From Aneurinibacillus sp. Ricciae_BoGa-3 (GTDB lineage Bacteria; Bacillota; Bacilli; Aneurinibacillales; Aneurinibacillaceae), in assembly GCF_028421645.1 (NCBI RefSeq), contig NZ_CP116887.1, positions 4,337,501 to 4,401,500 on the forward strand: DNA of 64,000 nt, read 5' to 3'. The notes beneath the pieces are model-generated. The model was not told the DNA's origin, did no database searches, and was given only the letters and a program-made list of their open reading frames with translations. The first letter of the stretch is position 1, and each line of letters begins with the position of its first letter. The position numbers and the translations under genes were made by a program. Shown here piece by piece: positions 7,368 to 16,594 of the stretch.

Positions 7368-10118
7368 ATGCATAAAGAACAGCGACTCCGTGATCTATCC
7401 CGCACAGAGTTAAATGTAAATGGCCGCAAAGCCTATTATTACCGCTTGCAAACGCTTGAAGAACAGGGAATCGGCAACATCTCCAGGATGCCTTTCTCAA
7501 TAAAAATATTGCTGGAAGCGGTACTCCGAAAAAACGATGGTAAAATCATCACTGAAGAATATGTAAGAAGATTGGCAGGATGGAACCCAAACCCAAGGCC
7601 GGAAGACATTCATGAAATTCCCTTTATGCCCGCACGCGTCCTGCTGCAGGACTTCACCGGTGTCCCCTCTGTTGTGGACCTGGCCGCTATGCGCAAGGCC
7701 GTTGATCAGCTGGGATCGGATGCCGGAAAGATCAATCCATTAATTCCGGTAGACCTCGTTATTGACCATTCTGTTCAAGTTGACCATTTCGGAACAGACC
7801 GCTCACTGACTGTGAACATGGATTTAGAATTTGCCCGTAACAACGAGCGCTACAAATTTTTGCGCTGGGCTACCCAGGCGTTTACAAACTTTCGCGTTGT
7901 TCCACCCTCTGTAGGCATTGTCCATCAAGTCAACCTAGAATACCTGGCCACCGTTGTGGCTTCCCAGGAAACGCCGGGTGGGCTGGAATTATTTCCAGAC
8001 TCCCTGGTGGGAACCGATTCCCACACCACAATGGTGAATGGGCTGGGGGTGCTTGGCTGGGGTGTGGGTGGAATTGAAGCGGAAGCGGCTATGCTGGGAC
8101 AACCCACTTATTTTCTGGTGCCACGCGTGGTAGGCTTTAAGCTGACAGGCGAACTCCCCGAAGGCTCTACGGCAACCGATCTCGCACTAACCGTAACCAA
8201 CATTCTCCGCAAAAAGGGAGTAGTTGGCAAATTTGTTGAGTTTTTTGGTAATGGACTCAATGCGATGTCGCTTGAAGACCGGGCAACTGTCGCCAATATG
8301 GCCCCTGAGTACGGGGCAACTGCCGGATTCTTCCCTATTGATAACCGGACACTAGATTATCTGCGGACCACCGGGCGCAGTGAGGATCGCATTGCACTGG
8401 TTGAAGCCTATGCAAAGGCTCAGGGGCTTTTCCGTTCTGACGATATGCCTGACCCTGAATATTCAGAAGTTGTGACGATCGATTTATCGACCATTGTACC
8501 ATCGCTTGCCGGTCCAAAACGGCCACAAGATCGCATCAATCTCACGGATATGAAAACGCAATTTGAAGAAACCCTGCGCACACCTGTCAATGAAGGTGGG
8601 TTCGGCCTTTCAGACGAGGAAATAGGGAAAGAGGTACCCGTCAGTTATGCCGATGGAAGCCGCTCTACGCTCGAGACTGGCTCGGTTGTCATAGCAGCCA
8701 TCACGAGCTGTACGAATACCTCCAACCCCTCCGTCATGCTTGGAGCGGGCCTCGTCGCTAAAAAAGCGGTTGAAAAAGGATTGGCGCGCAATCCAAATGT
8801 TAAAGTGAGTCTGGCGCCTGGCTCGCGCGTCGTAACGCAGTATTTGGAGGACGCCGGACTTCTTTCGTATCTGGATAAGCTTGGGTTTCAGGTAGTCGGG
8901 TACGGGTGCACCACCTGCATCGGCAATAGCGGTCCGCTCATACCAGAGGTTACGGAGGCTGTACGGGACAATGATTTAACCGTCGCCGCCGTCCTCAGCG
9001 GAAACAGAAACTTTGAAGGGCGCATTCATCCGCTTGTTAAAGCGAATTACCTGGCATCCCCTCCACTTGTTGTGGTCTACGCCCTGGCAGGGACTGTCGA
9101 TATTGACCTGTATAGTGAACCCATCGGACACGGCAAGGATGGGCAACCGGTCTACCTGCGCGACATTTGGCCATCGCCGGAGGAAATTCAGCAGGCGATG
9201 TCCCAGGCGCTCACTTCGGACATCTTCCGCGCAAATTACGAAAATGTGCTGCGCTCCAATGAACAATGGAATGAGCTGCCGGTGCCCACCGGAGAATTAT
9301 ATAAATGGGACAGGGATTCAACGTATATTCAATCGCCGCCATTTTTCACGGATTTCTCGCTGGATACCCATGGGATTGAACAAATAAAAGGAGCCCGGGT
9401 GCTGGCGTTGCTTGGCGACTCCGTTACTACCGATCACATCTCCCCGGCTGGCGCTATCTCGCCAAAAAGCCCTGCAGGCCTATTCCTGCAAAATAAAGGG
9501 GTGGATGTGCACGATTTTAATTCTTATGGTTCAAGACGGGGCAACCATGAAGTGATGATGCGGGGAACATTCGCCAATATCCGGATTCGCAACAAAATAG
9601 CACCCGGTACAGAGGGCGGTGTCACCACCTACCTGCCCACCGGTGAAGTGATGTCGATATTTGACGCTGCCATAAAGTACATGGAGAATCATACGCCAAC
9701 GCTTGTTATTGCCGGTAAAGAATACGGCACAGGCAGCTCCCGTGACTGGGCAGCAAAAGGCACCCTCCTGCTTGGCGTGAAGGCGGTAATTGCAGAAAGC
9801 TTTGAAAGAATCCATCGAAGCAACCTGGTCGGAATGGGCGTCCTTCCGCTTCAGTTTGAAGAAGGAATCAGTGCCGAAACACTGGCAATCACAGGTGATG
9901 AAACGTTCGATCTGGTGGGACTTAACGATGATTTGTCACCCCGTGAAACCATCACGATAGAAGCCGTCCGCACCGATGGTTCATCGTTTGAATTCCCCTG
10001 TATCGTGCGCCTCGACAGCGACGTAGAAGTCAACTACTTCAAGAACGGCGGAATCCTGCCCATGGTTCTGCGAAATCTGATTCAGGATAAAAGCGACACG
10101 GGGATTCGAAATACCTAG
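7368..10118 (+). CDS. acnA: aconitate hydratase (first of two paralogues)
   Basis: A 916-residue cytosolic aconitase/IRP-type enzyme converting citrate to isocitrate. The [4Fe-4S] ligands are visible as C448 ([11 protein letters not shown]), C514 and C517 ([11 protein letters not shown]), with normal spacing; the swivel domain carries [10 protein letters not shown]. The start is the ATG at 7368 with GAAAGGA 10 bp upstream; an earlier in-frame ATG lacks a ribosome site. A second, similar aconitase begins at 61583 (ligands C444/C510/C513). Bacilli generally have one, so this copy may be conditional or specialised, for example in 2-methylisocitrate metabolism, but no prp genes are nearby. It ends at a strong bidirectional terminator facing mnmA. 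Confidence 0.93.
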   Translation: MHKEQRLRDLSRTELNVNGRKAYYYRLQTLEEQGIGNISRMPFSIKILLEAVLRKNDGKIITEEYVRRLAGWNPNPRPEDIHEIPFMPARVLLQDFTGVPSVVDLAAMRKAVDQLGSDAGKINPLIPVDLVIDHSVQVDHFGTDRSLTVNMDLEFARNNERYKFLRWATQAFTNFRVVPPSVGIVHQVNLEYLATVVASQETPGGLELFPDSLVGTDSHTTMVNGLGVLGWGVGGIEAEAAMLGQPTYFLVPRVVGFKLTGELPEGSTATDLALTVTNILRKKGVVGKFVEFFGNGLNAMSLEDRATVANMAPEYGATAGFFPIDNRTLDYLRTTGRSEDRIALVEAYAKAQGLFRSDDMPDPEYSEVVTIDLSTIVPSLAGPKRPQDRINLTDMKTQFEETLRTPVNEGGFGLSDEEIGKEVPVSYADGSRSTLETGSVVIAAITSCTNTSNPSVMLGAGLVAKKAVEKGLARNPNVKVSLAPGSRVVTQYLEDAGLLSYLDKLGFQVVGYGCTTCIGNSGPLIPEVTEAVRDNDLTVAAVLSGNRNFEGRIHPLVKANYLASPPLVVVYALAGTVDIDLYSEPIGHGKDGQPVYLRDIWPSPEEIQQAMSQALTSDIFRANYENVLRSNEQWNELPVPTGELYKWDRDSTYIQSPPFFTDFSLDTHGIEQIKGARVLALLGDSVTTDHISPAGAISPKSPAGLFLQNKGVDVHDFNSYGSRRGNHEVMMRGTFANIRIRNKIAPGTEGGVTTYLPTGEVMSIFDAAIKYMENHTPTLVIAGKEYGTGSSRDWAAKGTLLLGVKAVIAESFERIHRSNLVGMGVLPLQFEEGISAETLAITGDETFDLVGLNDDLSPRETITIEAVRTDGSSFEFPCIVRLDSDVEVNYFKNGGILPMVLRNLIQDKSDTGIRNT

Positions 10119-10120
10119 CG

Positions 10121-10160
10121 AAAAAGCGGCCTGTCCCGTATTGGGGACAGGCCGCTTTGC
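10121..10160. terminator. bidirectional terminator between acnA and mnmA
   Basis: AAAGCGGCCTGTCCC pairs over 15 bp with GGGACAGGCCGCTTT around a short loop, between two convergent stops. T runs occur on both strands. Confidence 0.9.
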
Positions 10161-10161
10161 T

Positions 10162-11283
<1,122 letters not shown>

Positions 11284-11445
11284 CTACTTCCTTGCTTTTT
11301 TAGATAAACGGCAAATTTTTCGCCGTTTCTTTATTATAACAAATAGAATATCCTTCAAACAAATACAATATCCTTGTTCACGGCAAGTTACACAATGCGG
11401 CGAATCATTTATTTATTTGTAAAAAACAAAATTTTCTAAAAAATA

Positions 11446-11474
11446 GTGACTTTTTTATCACCCTGTGGTATACT
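11446..11474 (+). promoter_or_regulatory. SigA-type promoter of the 3D-domain gene
   Basis: GTGACT (11446-11451), a 17-bp spacer and TATACT (11469-11474), placed 52 bp before the ATG at 11526. Confidence 0.65.
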
Positions 11475-11525
11475 CAAGTAGCACTTAGGTAGTACAACTA
11501 TCTTTTTTCAAAAAGGGAGGTTGTT

Positions 11526-12143
11526 ATGACAAAGTACAAGAAGCGCGTTTTATCTAAGAAAGAAAGGGTTTTCAGTCCGAATCTCTGGTCTGTAATAATC
11601 GGCGTCGGCACGGCATTAATTTTTCTCACAGTTTATTTCTTTAGTTCTCTTGCTGAAACTTCTCACTCCATACAAAAGGATCTTCCTTTAAAAATCCCGA
11701 GCGACCGGGCACAAGCCCCCTTTCCTAACGGAGAAGTCTCAGCAAAAGAATTAGCTCCTCTCGGCCTTGCAGCCGCTGTTAATGAGGATGCAGCAGTTAT
11801 ACAGCTTTCTTCCAAAGCCAAGAAAAGAGTTAAAAAGTCTTCACGTTCCGAACTGCGATCCATGATTCGCCCAGGGGCTACTTTTACTTCTTATGCGACA
11901 GCATACTCAGGTACGGGCCGCACATGTTTAGGCACCCGGGTTCGCCACGGCGTAGTAGCAGTAGATCCTGCCGTCATTCCGCTTGGCACAACGTTGTGGG
12001 TAGAAGGATACGGAAAATGTGTGGCAGAAGACACCGGCGGGGCGATAACAGGGACAAGGATTGATGTAGGTTTTTCCGATGAAGCCGCGGTTAATAACTG
12101 GGGCGTTCGCAACGTAACGGTAAAAGTCCTTTCATTGCCATAA
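11526..12143 (+). CDS. membrane-anchored 3D domain protein (YuiC/stationary-phase survival type)
   Basis: 205 residues: a basic N-terminus, one membrane segment (about 20-42), a linker, and a C-terminal 3D domain from about residue 120. The three conserved aspartates are in VDPAVIPLG, AEDTGG and RIDVGF. 3D-domain proteins fold like the MltA catalytic domain and act on peptidoglycan glycan strands; the YuiC (Sps) group is linked to stationary phase and sporulation in B. subtilis. Two cysteines in the domain could form a disulfide outside the membrane. It has a GGGAGG ribosome site, its own promoter and terminator, and is monocistronic. Confidence 0.85.
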   Translation: MTKYKKRVLSKKERVFSPNLWSVIIGVGTALIFLTVYFFSSLAETSHSIQKDLPLKIPSDRAQAPFPNGEVSAKELAPLGLAAAVNEDAAVIQLSSKAKKRVKKSSRSELRSMIRPGATFTSYATAYSGTGRTCLGTRVRHGVVAVDPAVIPLGTTLWVEGYGKCVAEDTGGAITGTRIDVGFSDEAAVNNWGVRNVTVKVLSLP

Positions 12144-12219
12144 AAATTAAGTGAATGAACCTTCATACATACATAAAACCTGCATACAAAATACGGTTCA
12201 TCTTCCCTAAAAATAATGC

Positions 12220-12244
12220 AAAGGGCGCCCAGGCGCCCTTTTTT
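12220..12244. terminator. terminator between 3D-domain gene and DHH phosphoesterase gene
   Basis: AAGGGCGCC pairs with GGCGCCCTT, followed by six T on the plus strand. It lies between convergent genes. Confidence 0.85.
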
Positions 12245-12264
12245 CTACTTTCTTTATTGTGAAT

Positions 12265-13347
12265 CTACAGGGTCAGCGCTTCTTCTACCTCGCTAAACAG
12301 CAGATGGACTATCTTCTCCCTTAATTCCGGAGCCACGGGACTGCCTGCAGCCTTCTGGTGTCCGCCTCCGCCGAATACGCCGGCTATATCGCCAAGATTG
12401 ATATCCTCTTTCACCGTTCTGTAGCTAATCACGCGGCCTACGTTCACCATTGCAATAAAGTCCACTTCCGGATGCTGCTCAGCAAGTGCATTGCCCAGCT
12501 CAGACACATATTGCTCAGCAAACACAATGCCCGCTTTATACCCGCAAATCTCTTTAAAAATGACATCCCGGGATTTGCTCTTTATGTATTTATCAATTTT
12601 ATCCTGCTCCAGCTCAAGCAGCATGACCTCTGCTTCCGTAAATTCAATAGAGCTGTCATATACAAAGCGATTTAAAAATCGGTCGCGGCCTGTAATATAG
12701 AAAAGATCATTGAGTTGTTTGGCATGCTGATTGTTTAGTTCCTTCCAGTCCCATGTATCATACTGTCGCACCAGCTCAACAAAAGCAGACAGTTTCTCGC
12801 TTTCTGCCAGCAAACGGCTGTCTGTCAGGTGCCGATAATAAAGGCTGGTTCCACTTGCAAGTTTTTCATTCTCATGCCTTACTTGCACACTCGCCCATTC
12901 GTATTGATTAAGCCAGCCGGCAGTCTGGTGATGGTCCAGCAGCTGGAATCTAATCTTTCCTTGCTTCACTAACTCGTCAATCTGCGCTGCAATCTCTTCG
13001 TTCACAGAGATATCCGTAATAAAAACTTGGTCATAGCGGTGCATAAACTCTTGGATAAACCTTTGAATTTTATTGTTTATGTCATCATAATTGCAGTAGT
13101 CAATATGTATACGGTCACCGAATGCAAGTTTAGCAAGTATTCCGCAGCTTACTCCGTCTGTGTCGTTGTGCGTGAACAGCTTAACTTTTCCTTTTCTTCT
13201 GTCCCTCTCGTCATGCGGACGTGCTTTCTTTTTCCCTGCAGGCTGCTGTACAAGAAGCTCGCTTCCCGGGCTCACTTTCACTTTCATTCCCAGGCTCTCC
13301 GCTTTAGCGATTAAGTCATGCAGGTTGATATTTTGCTTCGGATTCAT
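12265..13347 (-). CDS. DHH/DHHA1 phosphoesterase, NrnB-like
   Basis: 360 residues. The DHH-family catalytic motifs are visible: THNDTDGVSCG (~59-69), the second metal Asp in FITDISVNEE (~110), LLDHHQTAGW (~137) and a DHHA1 substrate motif with GGGGHQKAAG near residue 333. The family hydrolyses short oligonucleotides or cyclic dinucleotide products; similarity in size and motifs to B. subtilis NrnB (YngD, an oligoribonuclease) makes that the best guess. A hydrophilic N-terminal extension of about 50 residues, rich in Lys/Arg, precedes the catalytic domain. The substrate cannot be read from sequence. Confidence 0.75.
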   Translation of the reverse strand: MNPKQNINLHDLIAKAESLGMKVKVSPGSELLVQQPAGKKKARPHDERDRRKGKVKLFTHNDTDGVSCGILAKLAFGDRIHIDYCNYDDINNKIQRFIQEFMHRYDQVFITDISVNEEIAAQIDELVKQGKIRFQLLDHHQTAGWLNQYEWASVQVRHENEKLASGTSLYYRHLTDSRLLAESEKLSAFVELVRQYDTWDWKELNNQHAKQLNDLFYITGRDRFLNRFVYDSSIEFTEAEVMLLELEQDKIDKYIKSKSRDVIFKEICGYKAGIVFAEQYVSELGNALAEQHPEVDFIAMVNVGRVISYRTVKEDINLGDIAGVFGGGGHQKAAGSPVAPELREKIVHLLFSEVEEALTL

Positions 13348-13423
13348 TTGCGCTACACCTCGTTTATTTCATACCTCATTCGATTATACCAGTATACGGG
13401 TATTTTGTGTAACGCCAGGCAAT

Positions 13424-13452
13424 CAAAAATACGGGTGGATTGACCACCCGCA
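13424..13452 (-). terminator. terminator of chaB
   Basis: CGGGTGG (13432-13438) pairs with CCACCCG (13444-13450); the minus-strand transcript then reads into a T run. Confidence 0.75.
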
Positions 13453-13457
13453 TCATG

Positions 13458-13658
13458 CTACTCTTTTTTCACCCAATCACCGTCATCGTTTTTTTCGTAT
13501 TTCTTTTTGACCGCACTCCATGCAACCTTAAAAGCGGTTTCTTCTTTATTATATTCCTCTAATGCCGAATTAAATGCTTCCTTGAAAATTTCTTTCGCAT
13601 GGCCCGGCAGGTTGTCCTTCATTGTATCAGGCAGATCAGAAGTTGATTTATAAGGCAT
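13458..13658 (-). CDS. chaB: ChaB family protein
   Basis: A 66-residue ChaB domain protein (PYKSTSDLP at the start, then AFNSALEEY, then WSAVKKKY). ChaB is a small helical protein of uncertain role, originally linked to the ChaA cation exchanger in E. coli and common as a stand-alone gene in bacilli and their phages. An ATG-ATC-ATG start region exists; AAGGAGGG is best spaced for the second ATG (13658). It is monocistronic with its own terminator. Confidence 0.8.
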   Translation of the reverse strand: MPYKSTSDLPDTMKDNLPGHAKEIFKEAFNSALEEYNKEETAFKVAWSAVKKKYEKNDDGDWVKKE

Positions 13659-13752
13659 GATCATCCCTCCTTATCCTTCGTCTTACCCTTTCTTACCGGG
13701 TTAAAATCAAGGCTGCTGCCTTAACCCCTGCCGCTTGGTGTCACCGACTTTC

Positions 13753-14955
13753 TCATTGGTAGATCAAGTACTTACGCCGATCCTGTTTAAACTTGTTGAG
13801 CCCGGCAGCGTATTTTGCTTCAATCTGTTGAGCGGTTAATCCCTGCTTTAAATACGATCCGATTTTATCTGTTCCCATGATCTTGTCAAACATAACAATG
13901 CTTGCCTGCGTTTTTCCGCTTGTCGGCACCGAAAAATGGTTCAGTGAATGGGCATACGCAAGCACGTAAATTCCCGTTTTAGCCGGGTTAAACGCATGCC
14001 AATCTGTAATCGCAAGCTTGACGCCTCCAGCAGAACCACGGGAATAGGGCACAAAACGCACGCCAGGAAGATGGGCGGCGTTTAACAGGGAAGCAAATCT
14101 CTGTGAATTAATGCCTCGGCCGCCTACCCATTTAAACGCGTCCGCCTGATAAATGGTTGTCCCTTCCCCAAGCCCTGTAGCAGAATAGCCAAAAACTGAA
14201 GCGAGATCTGGAATAAACGGCGAGCTCTGAACCCATTTAAGCCCCGTATCCTGGAAAATCATTGTTCGTTTATAGCCCTGCATCGGAATCACAGTTAAAG
14301 ACGCACCGATTTTACGATTGAAGAACTGTGCGAGTTCACCCGGCGTCATCCCGTGTGTCATAGGCAAGTTATCGACCCCTACAAACGTCTTGAATCTATC
14401 CTCCAGTACCGGGCCGTCAGCAATAACACCGCCAAGAGGGTTCGGACGGTCCAAAACTACAATTGGCTTATTGTCACGCCTGGCAGCCTGCATGACATAA
14501 TTCAGGGTTGACATAAACGTATAAGAACGCGCCCCAATATCCTGTATATCAAAAACCAGCACATCCACGTTCTTCAGCATACTCACTGTAGGCATCCGGG
14601 TATCCCCATACAGGCTGTACACCGGGATGTGCAGGGTCGGATGCATGTAAGTCTTCACAGTAGCTCCCGCTGATGCTTTGCCATCAATGCCATGCTCCGG
14701 ACCGTACAAAGCAGTCAGCTTTGCTTTCGGATAAGCAGCAAGCAGCTGGATCATACTCTGTTCGAAGCTGTTGACTCCAGTCTGGTTCGTTACAAAACCT
14801 ATCCTTTTCCCGTCTATTAGTCTGCTATACTTGCTAAGCAAGAGGTCATCCCCCAGCTTGACTACAGGCTTCTGCCCCTGGGCGGCGACTGGCAGACTGA
14901 TTCCAATTGCCAGAAGCATGACCAACAGAAGCAGCACAACCTTTCTCCCTTTCAT
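13753..14955 (-). CDS. namZ: secreted exo-beta-N-acetylmuramidase NamZ (DUF1343)
   Basis: 400 residues: a signal peptide (hydrophobic core about 6-22, cleavage near AAQG), then the DUF1343/YbbC fold. NamZ releases terminal N-acetylmuramic acid from peptidoglycan fragments during wall recycling. Family stretches seen: GFVTNQTG, ALYGPEHGIDG, VFDIQDIGARSYTF, VLDRPNPLGG and GLGEGTTIYQ. The frame is open further upstream, but GGGAG lies just before the ATG at 14955 and the signal peptide begins there. No other recycling genes (murQ, murP, nagZ) are in the window. One copy of the interspersed repeat lies just upstream. Confidence 0.88.
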   Translation of the reverse strand: MKGRKVVLLLLVMLLAIGISLPVAAQGQKPVVKLGDDLLLSKYSRLIDGKRIGFVTNQTGVNSFEQSMIQLLAAYPKAKLTALYGPEHGIDGKASAGATVKTYMHPTLHIPVYSLYGDTRMPTVSMLKNVDVLVFDIQDIGARSYTFMSTLNYVMQAARRDNKPIVVLDRPNPLGGVIADGPVLEDRFKTFVGVDNLPMTHGMTPGELAQFFNRKIGASLTVIPMQGYKRTMIFQDTGLKWVQSSPFIPDLASVFGYSATGLGEGTTIYQADAFKWVGGRGINSQRFASLLNAAHLPGVRFVPYSRGSAGGVKLAITDWHAFNPAKTGIYVLAYAHSLNHFSVPTSGKTQASIVMFDKIMGTDKIGSYLKQGLTAQQIEAKYAAGLNKFKQDRRKYLIYQ

Positions 14956-15045
14956 TCTGTATAACTCCCTTCCATCTATTGCAGGTTCTGTTCCTGCTCT
15001 ACATAATTGGACGCGGGAGTCACCCATAAGTTTCCTTAATTAGCA

Positions 15046-15327
15046 ATGAGAAAAACATCGCGGGCCATGCCGCTCTCTCCTTTCCCCTCATAGAAGCTTT
15101 TACGGCCGCTTTGCGGAACTACGGGCGGACCGGCAAAAACATCTGGGTATCTCAGTGATGGAGACAGTTTGCCGGTCTTTTTCGCCCTCTGTTCCACACG
15201 CTCCACAAGGGGAAAGAAAGGTGCGGTCATGCGCCTCACGATGTTTTCCTTGGGTGTTTGGGGACCGGAGGTCCCATTTAAAAAATCGCTCAACGCACCA
15301 ACAAGTTAAAGCCAAATACTTTCCCAT
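15046..15327 (-). repeat. interspersed repeat family, copy A
   Basis: A ~280-bp element also present at 52690-52949 and 59941-60245. Read on the minus strand it begins near GGGAAAGTAT, contains a GGGACC-tcc-GGTCCC hairpin (about 15259-15273), then AAAACATCG, a variable middle, a conserved block (AAGCGGCCGTAAAA through GAGGGGAAAGGAGAG) and ends CGATGTTTTTCTCAT. The segment after the hairpin and the 3' block are imperfect inverted repeats of each other over about 45 nt, so the element resembles a MITE or a large folded RNA. An 85-codon open frame inside it is not credible as a gene. It lies between the DUF3891 gene and namZ, in their orientation, within the presumed namZ leader. Confidence 0.8.
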
Positions 15328-15355
15328 ACGATAAAAAAACCAATTAATAGGCTCG

Positions 15356-16114
15356 TTAACCTTGCACGAATGTGACCCTTATATGATCCCTTGGCGCATC
15401 ATGATAGGCAGCTGCAATGCCTGCTCTGTGGGCAGCTTCCATGGAAACCGCCCGGGCCGGAACCGACACGCATGTTTCAGCCTGCAGAGGAAAAGGATGC
15501 AGCGATACATGTTCATTATCCACCCATCTTGCCATGACTTTCTTTCCCTGTGTAAAACGGAACTGCTGCGGAAAACCATTGCGGAACCAGGTTATCTCTT
15601 TTTCCTTAGTCACTCCCGGTTCCTGCATGCACATATAAAGCGAAAGATTATCGCAAAATTGCAGCAGATCAAAATGAAATACGAGCTCTCGCTGGTTAAA
15701 CTCAAGCTCCCCCTTAATTCTATTCTGTCTCGCTTTTTCGTCGGCAAGATACGCCATCACATCCGGACTATCGGGATGCGGGAAAAAAGAGACATAATGA
15801 AGGCTGCACAGCAGTCCTGCGTATGGGCTGTGAGCTTCCACTTCATCCACACCCTTGCGGTAAAACGCCAGCTTGGGAACAGCAGGGAAGTCTTGGAAGG
15901 AATACGGCTTCTTTTCGCCATCATTCCAAAAGGGTGTTTGGTCCAAGCCAATCCAGCCCCTATCGTGCTGGGCAATCGCGTAAAGCACATCATCTCTAAC
16001 GTGCATACCCTCAAACACATCCTTGCGCCACACTTTCGCCACCTGTCCCGATACCGCAGCATGGTCATGTTGCGTGATCATAACCCACTGATTGTTTTGC
16101 TCATATACAATCAC
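15356..16114 (-). CDS. DUF3891 family protein
   Basis: 252 residues, soluble, no signal peptide. It matches what I know of DUF3891, a conserved Bacillales family of unknown function: an N-terminal MITQHDHAAVSGQVAKVW motif (~12-29), AQHDRGWIGLD (~48-58) and LCSLHYVSFF (~102-111). The repeated His-Asp pairs (QHDHA, QHDRGW) look like metal ligands of an HD-like hydrolase, but that is speculation. It starts with ATG preceded by GGGAGGACTT. No operon partner. Confidence 0.75.
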   Translation of the reverse strand: MIVYEQNNQWVMITQHDHAAVSGQVAKVWRKDVFEGMHVRDDVLYAIAQHDRGWIGLDQTPFWNDGEKKPYSFQDFPAVPKLAFYRKGVDEVEAHSPYAGLLCSLHYVSFFPHPDSPDVMAYLADEKARQNRIKGELEFNQRELVFHFDLLQFCDNLSLYMCMQEPGVTKEKEITWFRNGFPQQFRFTQGKKVMARWVDNEHVSLHPFPLQAETCVSVPARAVSMEAAHRAGIAAAYHDAPRDHIRVTFVQG

Positions 16115-16314
16115 GATAAGTCCTCCCTTTGTTTTATATGCAAATCAGACAACCTATTTTTTTGGATAAGCCTGTTTTTAAGCGTTTCACTTCGGGTATC
16201 TTTTCCGACTTTTTTCTGCACAATCACCCCTGATTCAGGTTACAAAAGGACCTAATGCGTGGTAAAGAAAAGCGAGTAAATAAGAGATAACCACAGCCAA
16301 AGGAGAAGTATGAT

Positions 16315-16527
16315 ATGAAAACACAGGAGAAGAAAAACTCACTAACCTCAATCTCCCCTGAAGCATGGGGTCTTCACACAGGGGACAGAAATGAAGGGCT
16401 GCAGGCCCCAACCATGTTTAAAAAAAGCATTATAACCGGTGATGTCATTGAAGACCACCGAAAAGATATGGGCTTCTGGGTACATGAAGATAAAATCACG
16501 CTGATTGAATCGACCGACACTCATTAA
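16315..16527 (+). CDS. small hypothetical protein
   Basis: 70 residues, hydrophilic, no Cys, no membrane segment. Start ATG with AAAGGAGAAG ribosome site 8 bp upstream; the gene ends 10 bp before a strong terminator. The C-terminal half (TGDVIEDHRKDMGFWVHEDK, ~42-61) looks like a small beta-strand unit. I do not recognise a family. It is transcribed towards the large helicase gene. Confidence 0.6.
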   Translation: MKTQEKKNSLTSISPEAWGLHTGDRNEGLQAPTMFKKSIITGDVIEDHRKDMGFWVHEDKITLIESTDTH

Positions 16528-16537
16528 TACATCAAAT

Positions 16538-16579
16538 AAAAAGACAGCCGGCCTTCAAATTGGACCGGTTGTCTTTTGT
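16538..16579. terminator. bidirectional terminator between small gene and helicase gene
   Basis: AAAAGACAGCCGG pairs with CCGGTTGTCTTTT (one G-U) around a 12-nt loop. It sits between convergent stops at 16527 and 16595. Confidence 0.8.
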
Positions 16580-16594
16580 TTATCCAGAATGCAA

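Noticed and set aside
15036..15293. 85-codon open frame on the minus strand within repeat copy A
   Set aside because: It lies entirely within the interspersed repeat; copies B and C do not preserve the frame and there is no ribosome site.
15362..16255. 297-codon frame antisense to the DUF3891 gene
   Set aside because: Composition (rich in His, Arg, Cys, Phe) is typical of an antisense shadow; the opposite strand encodes a recognised family with a good ribosome site.
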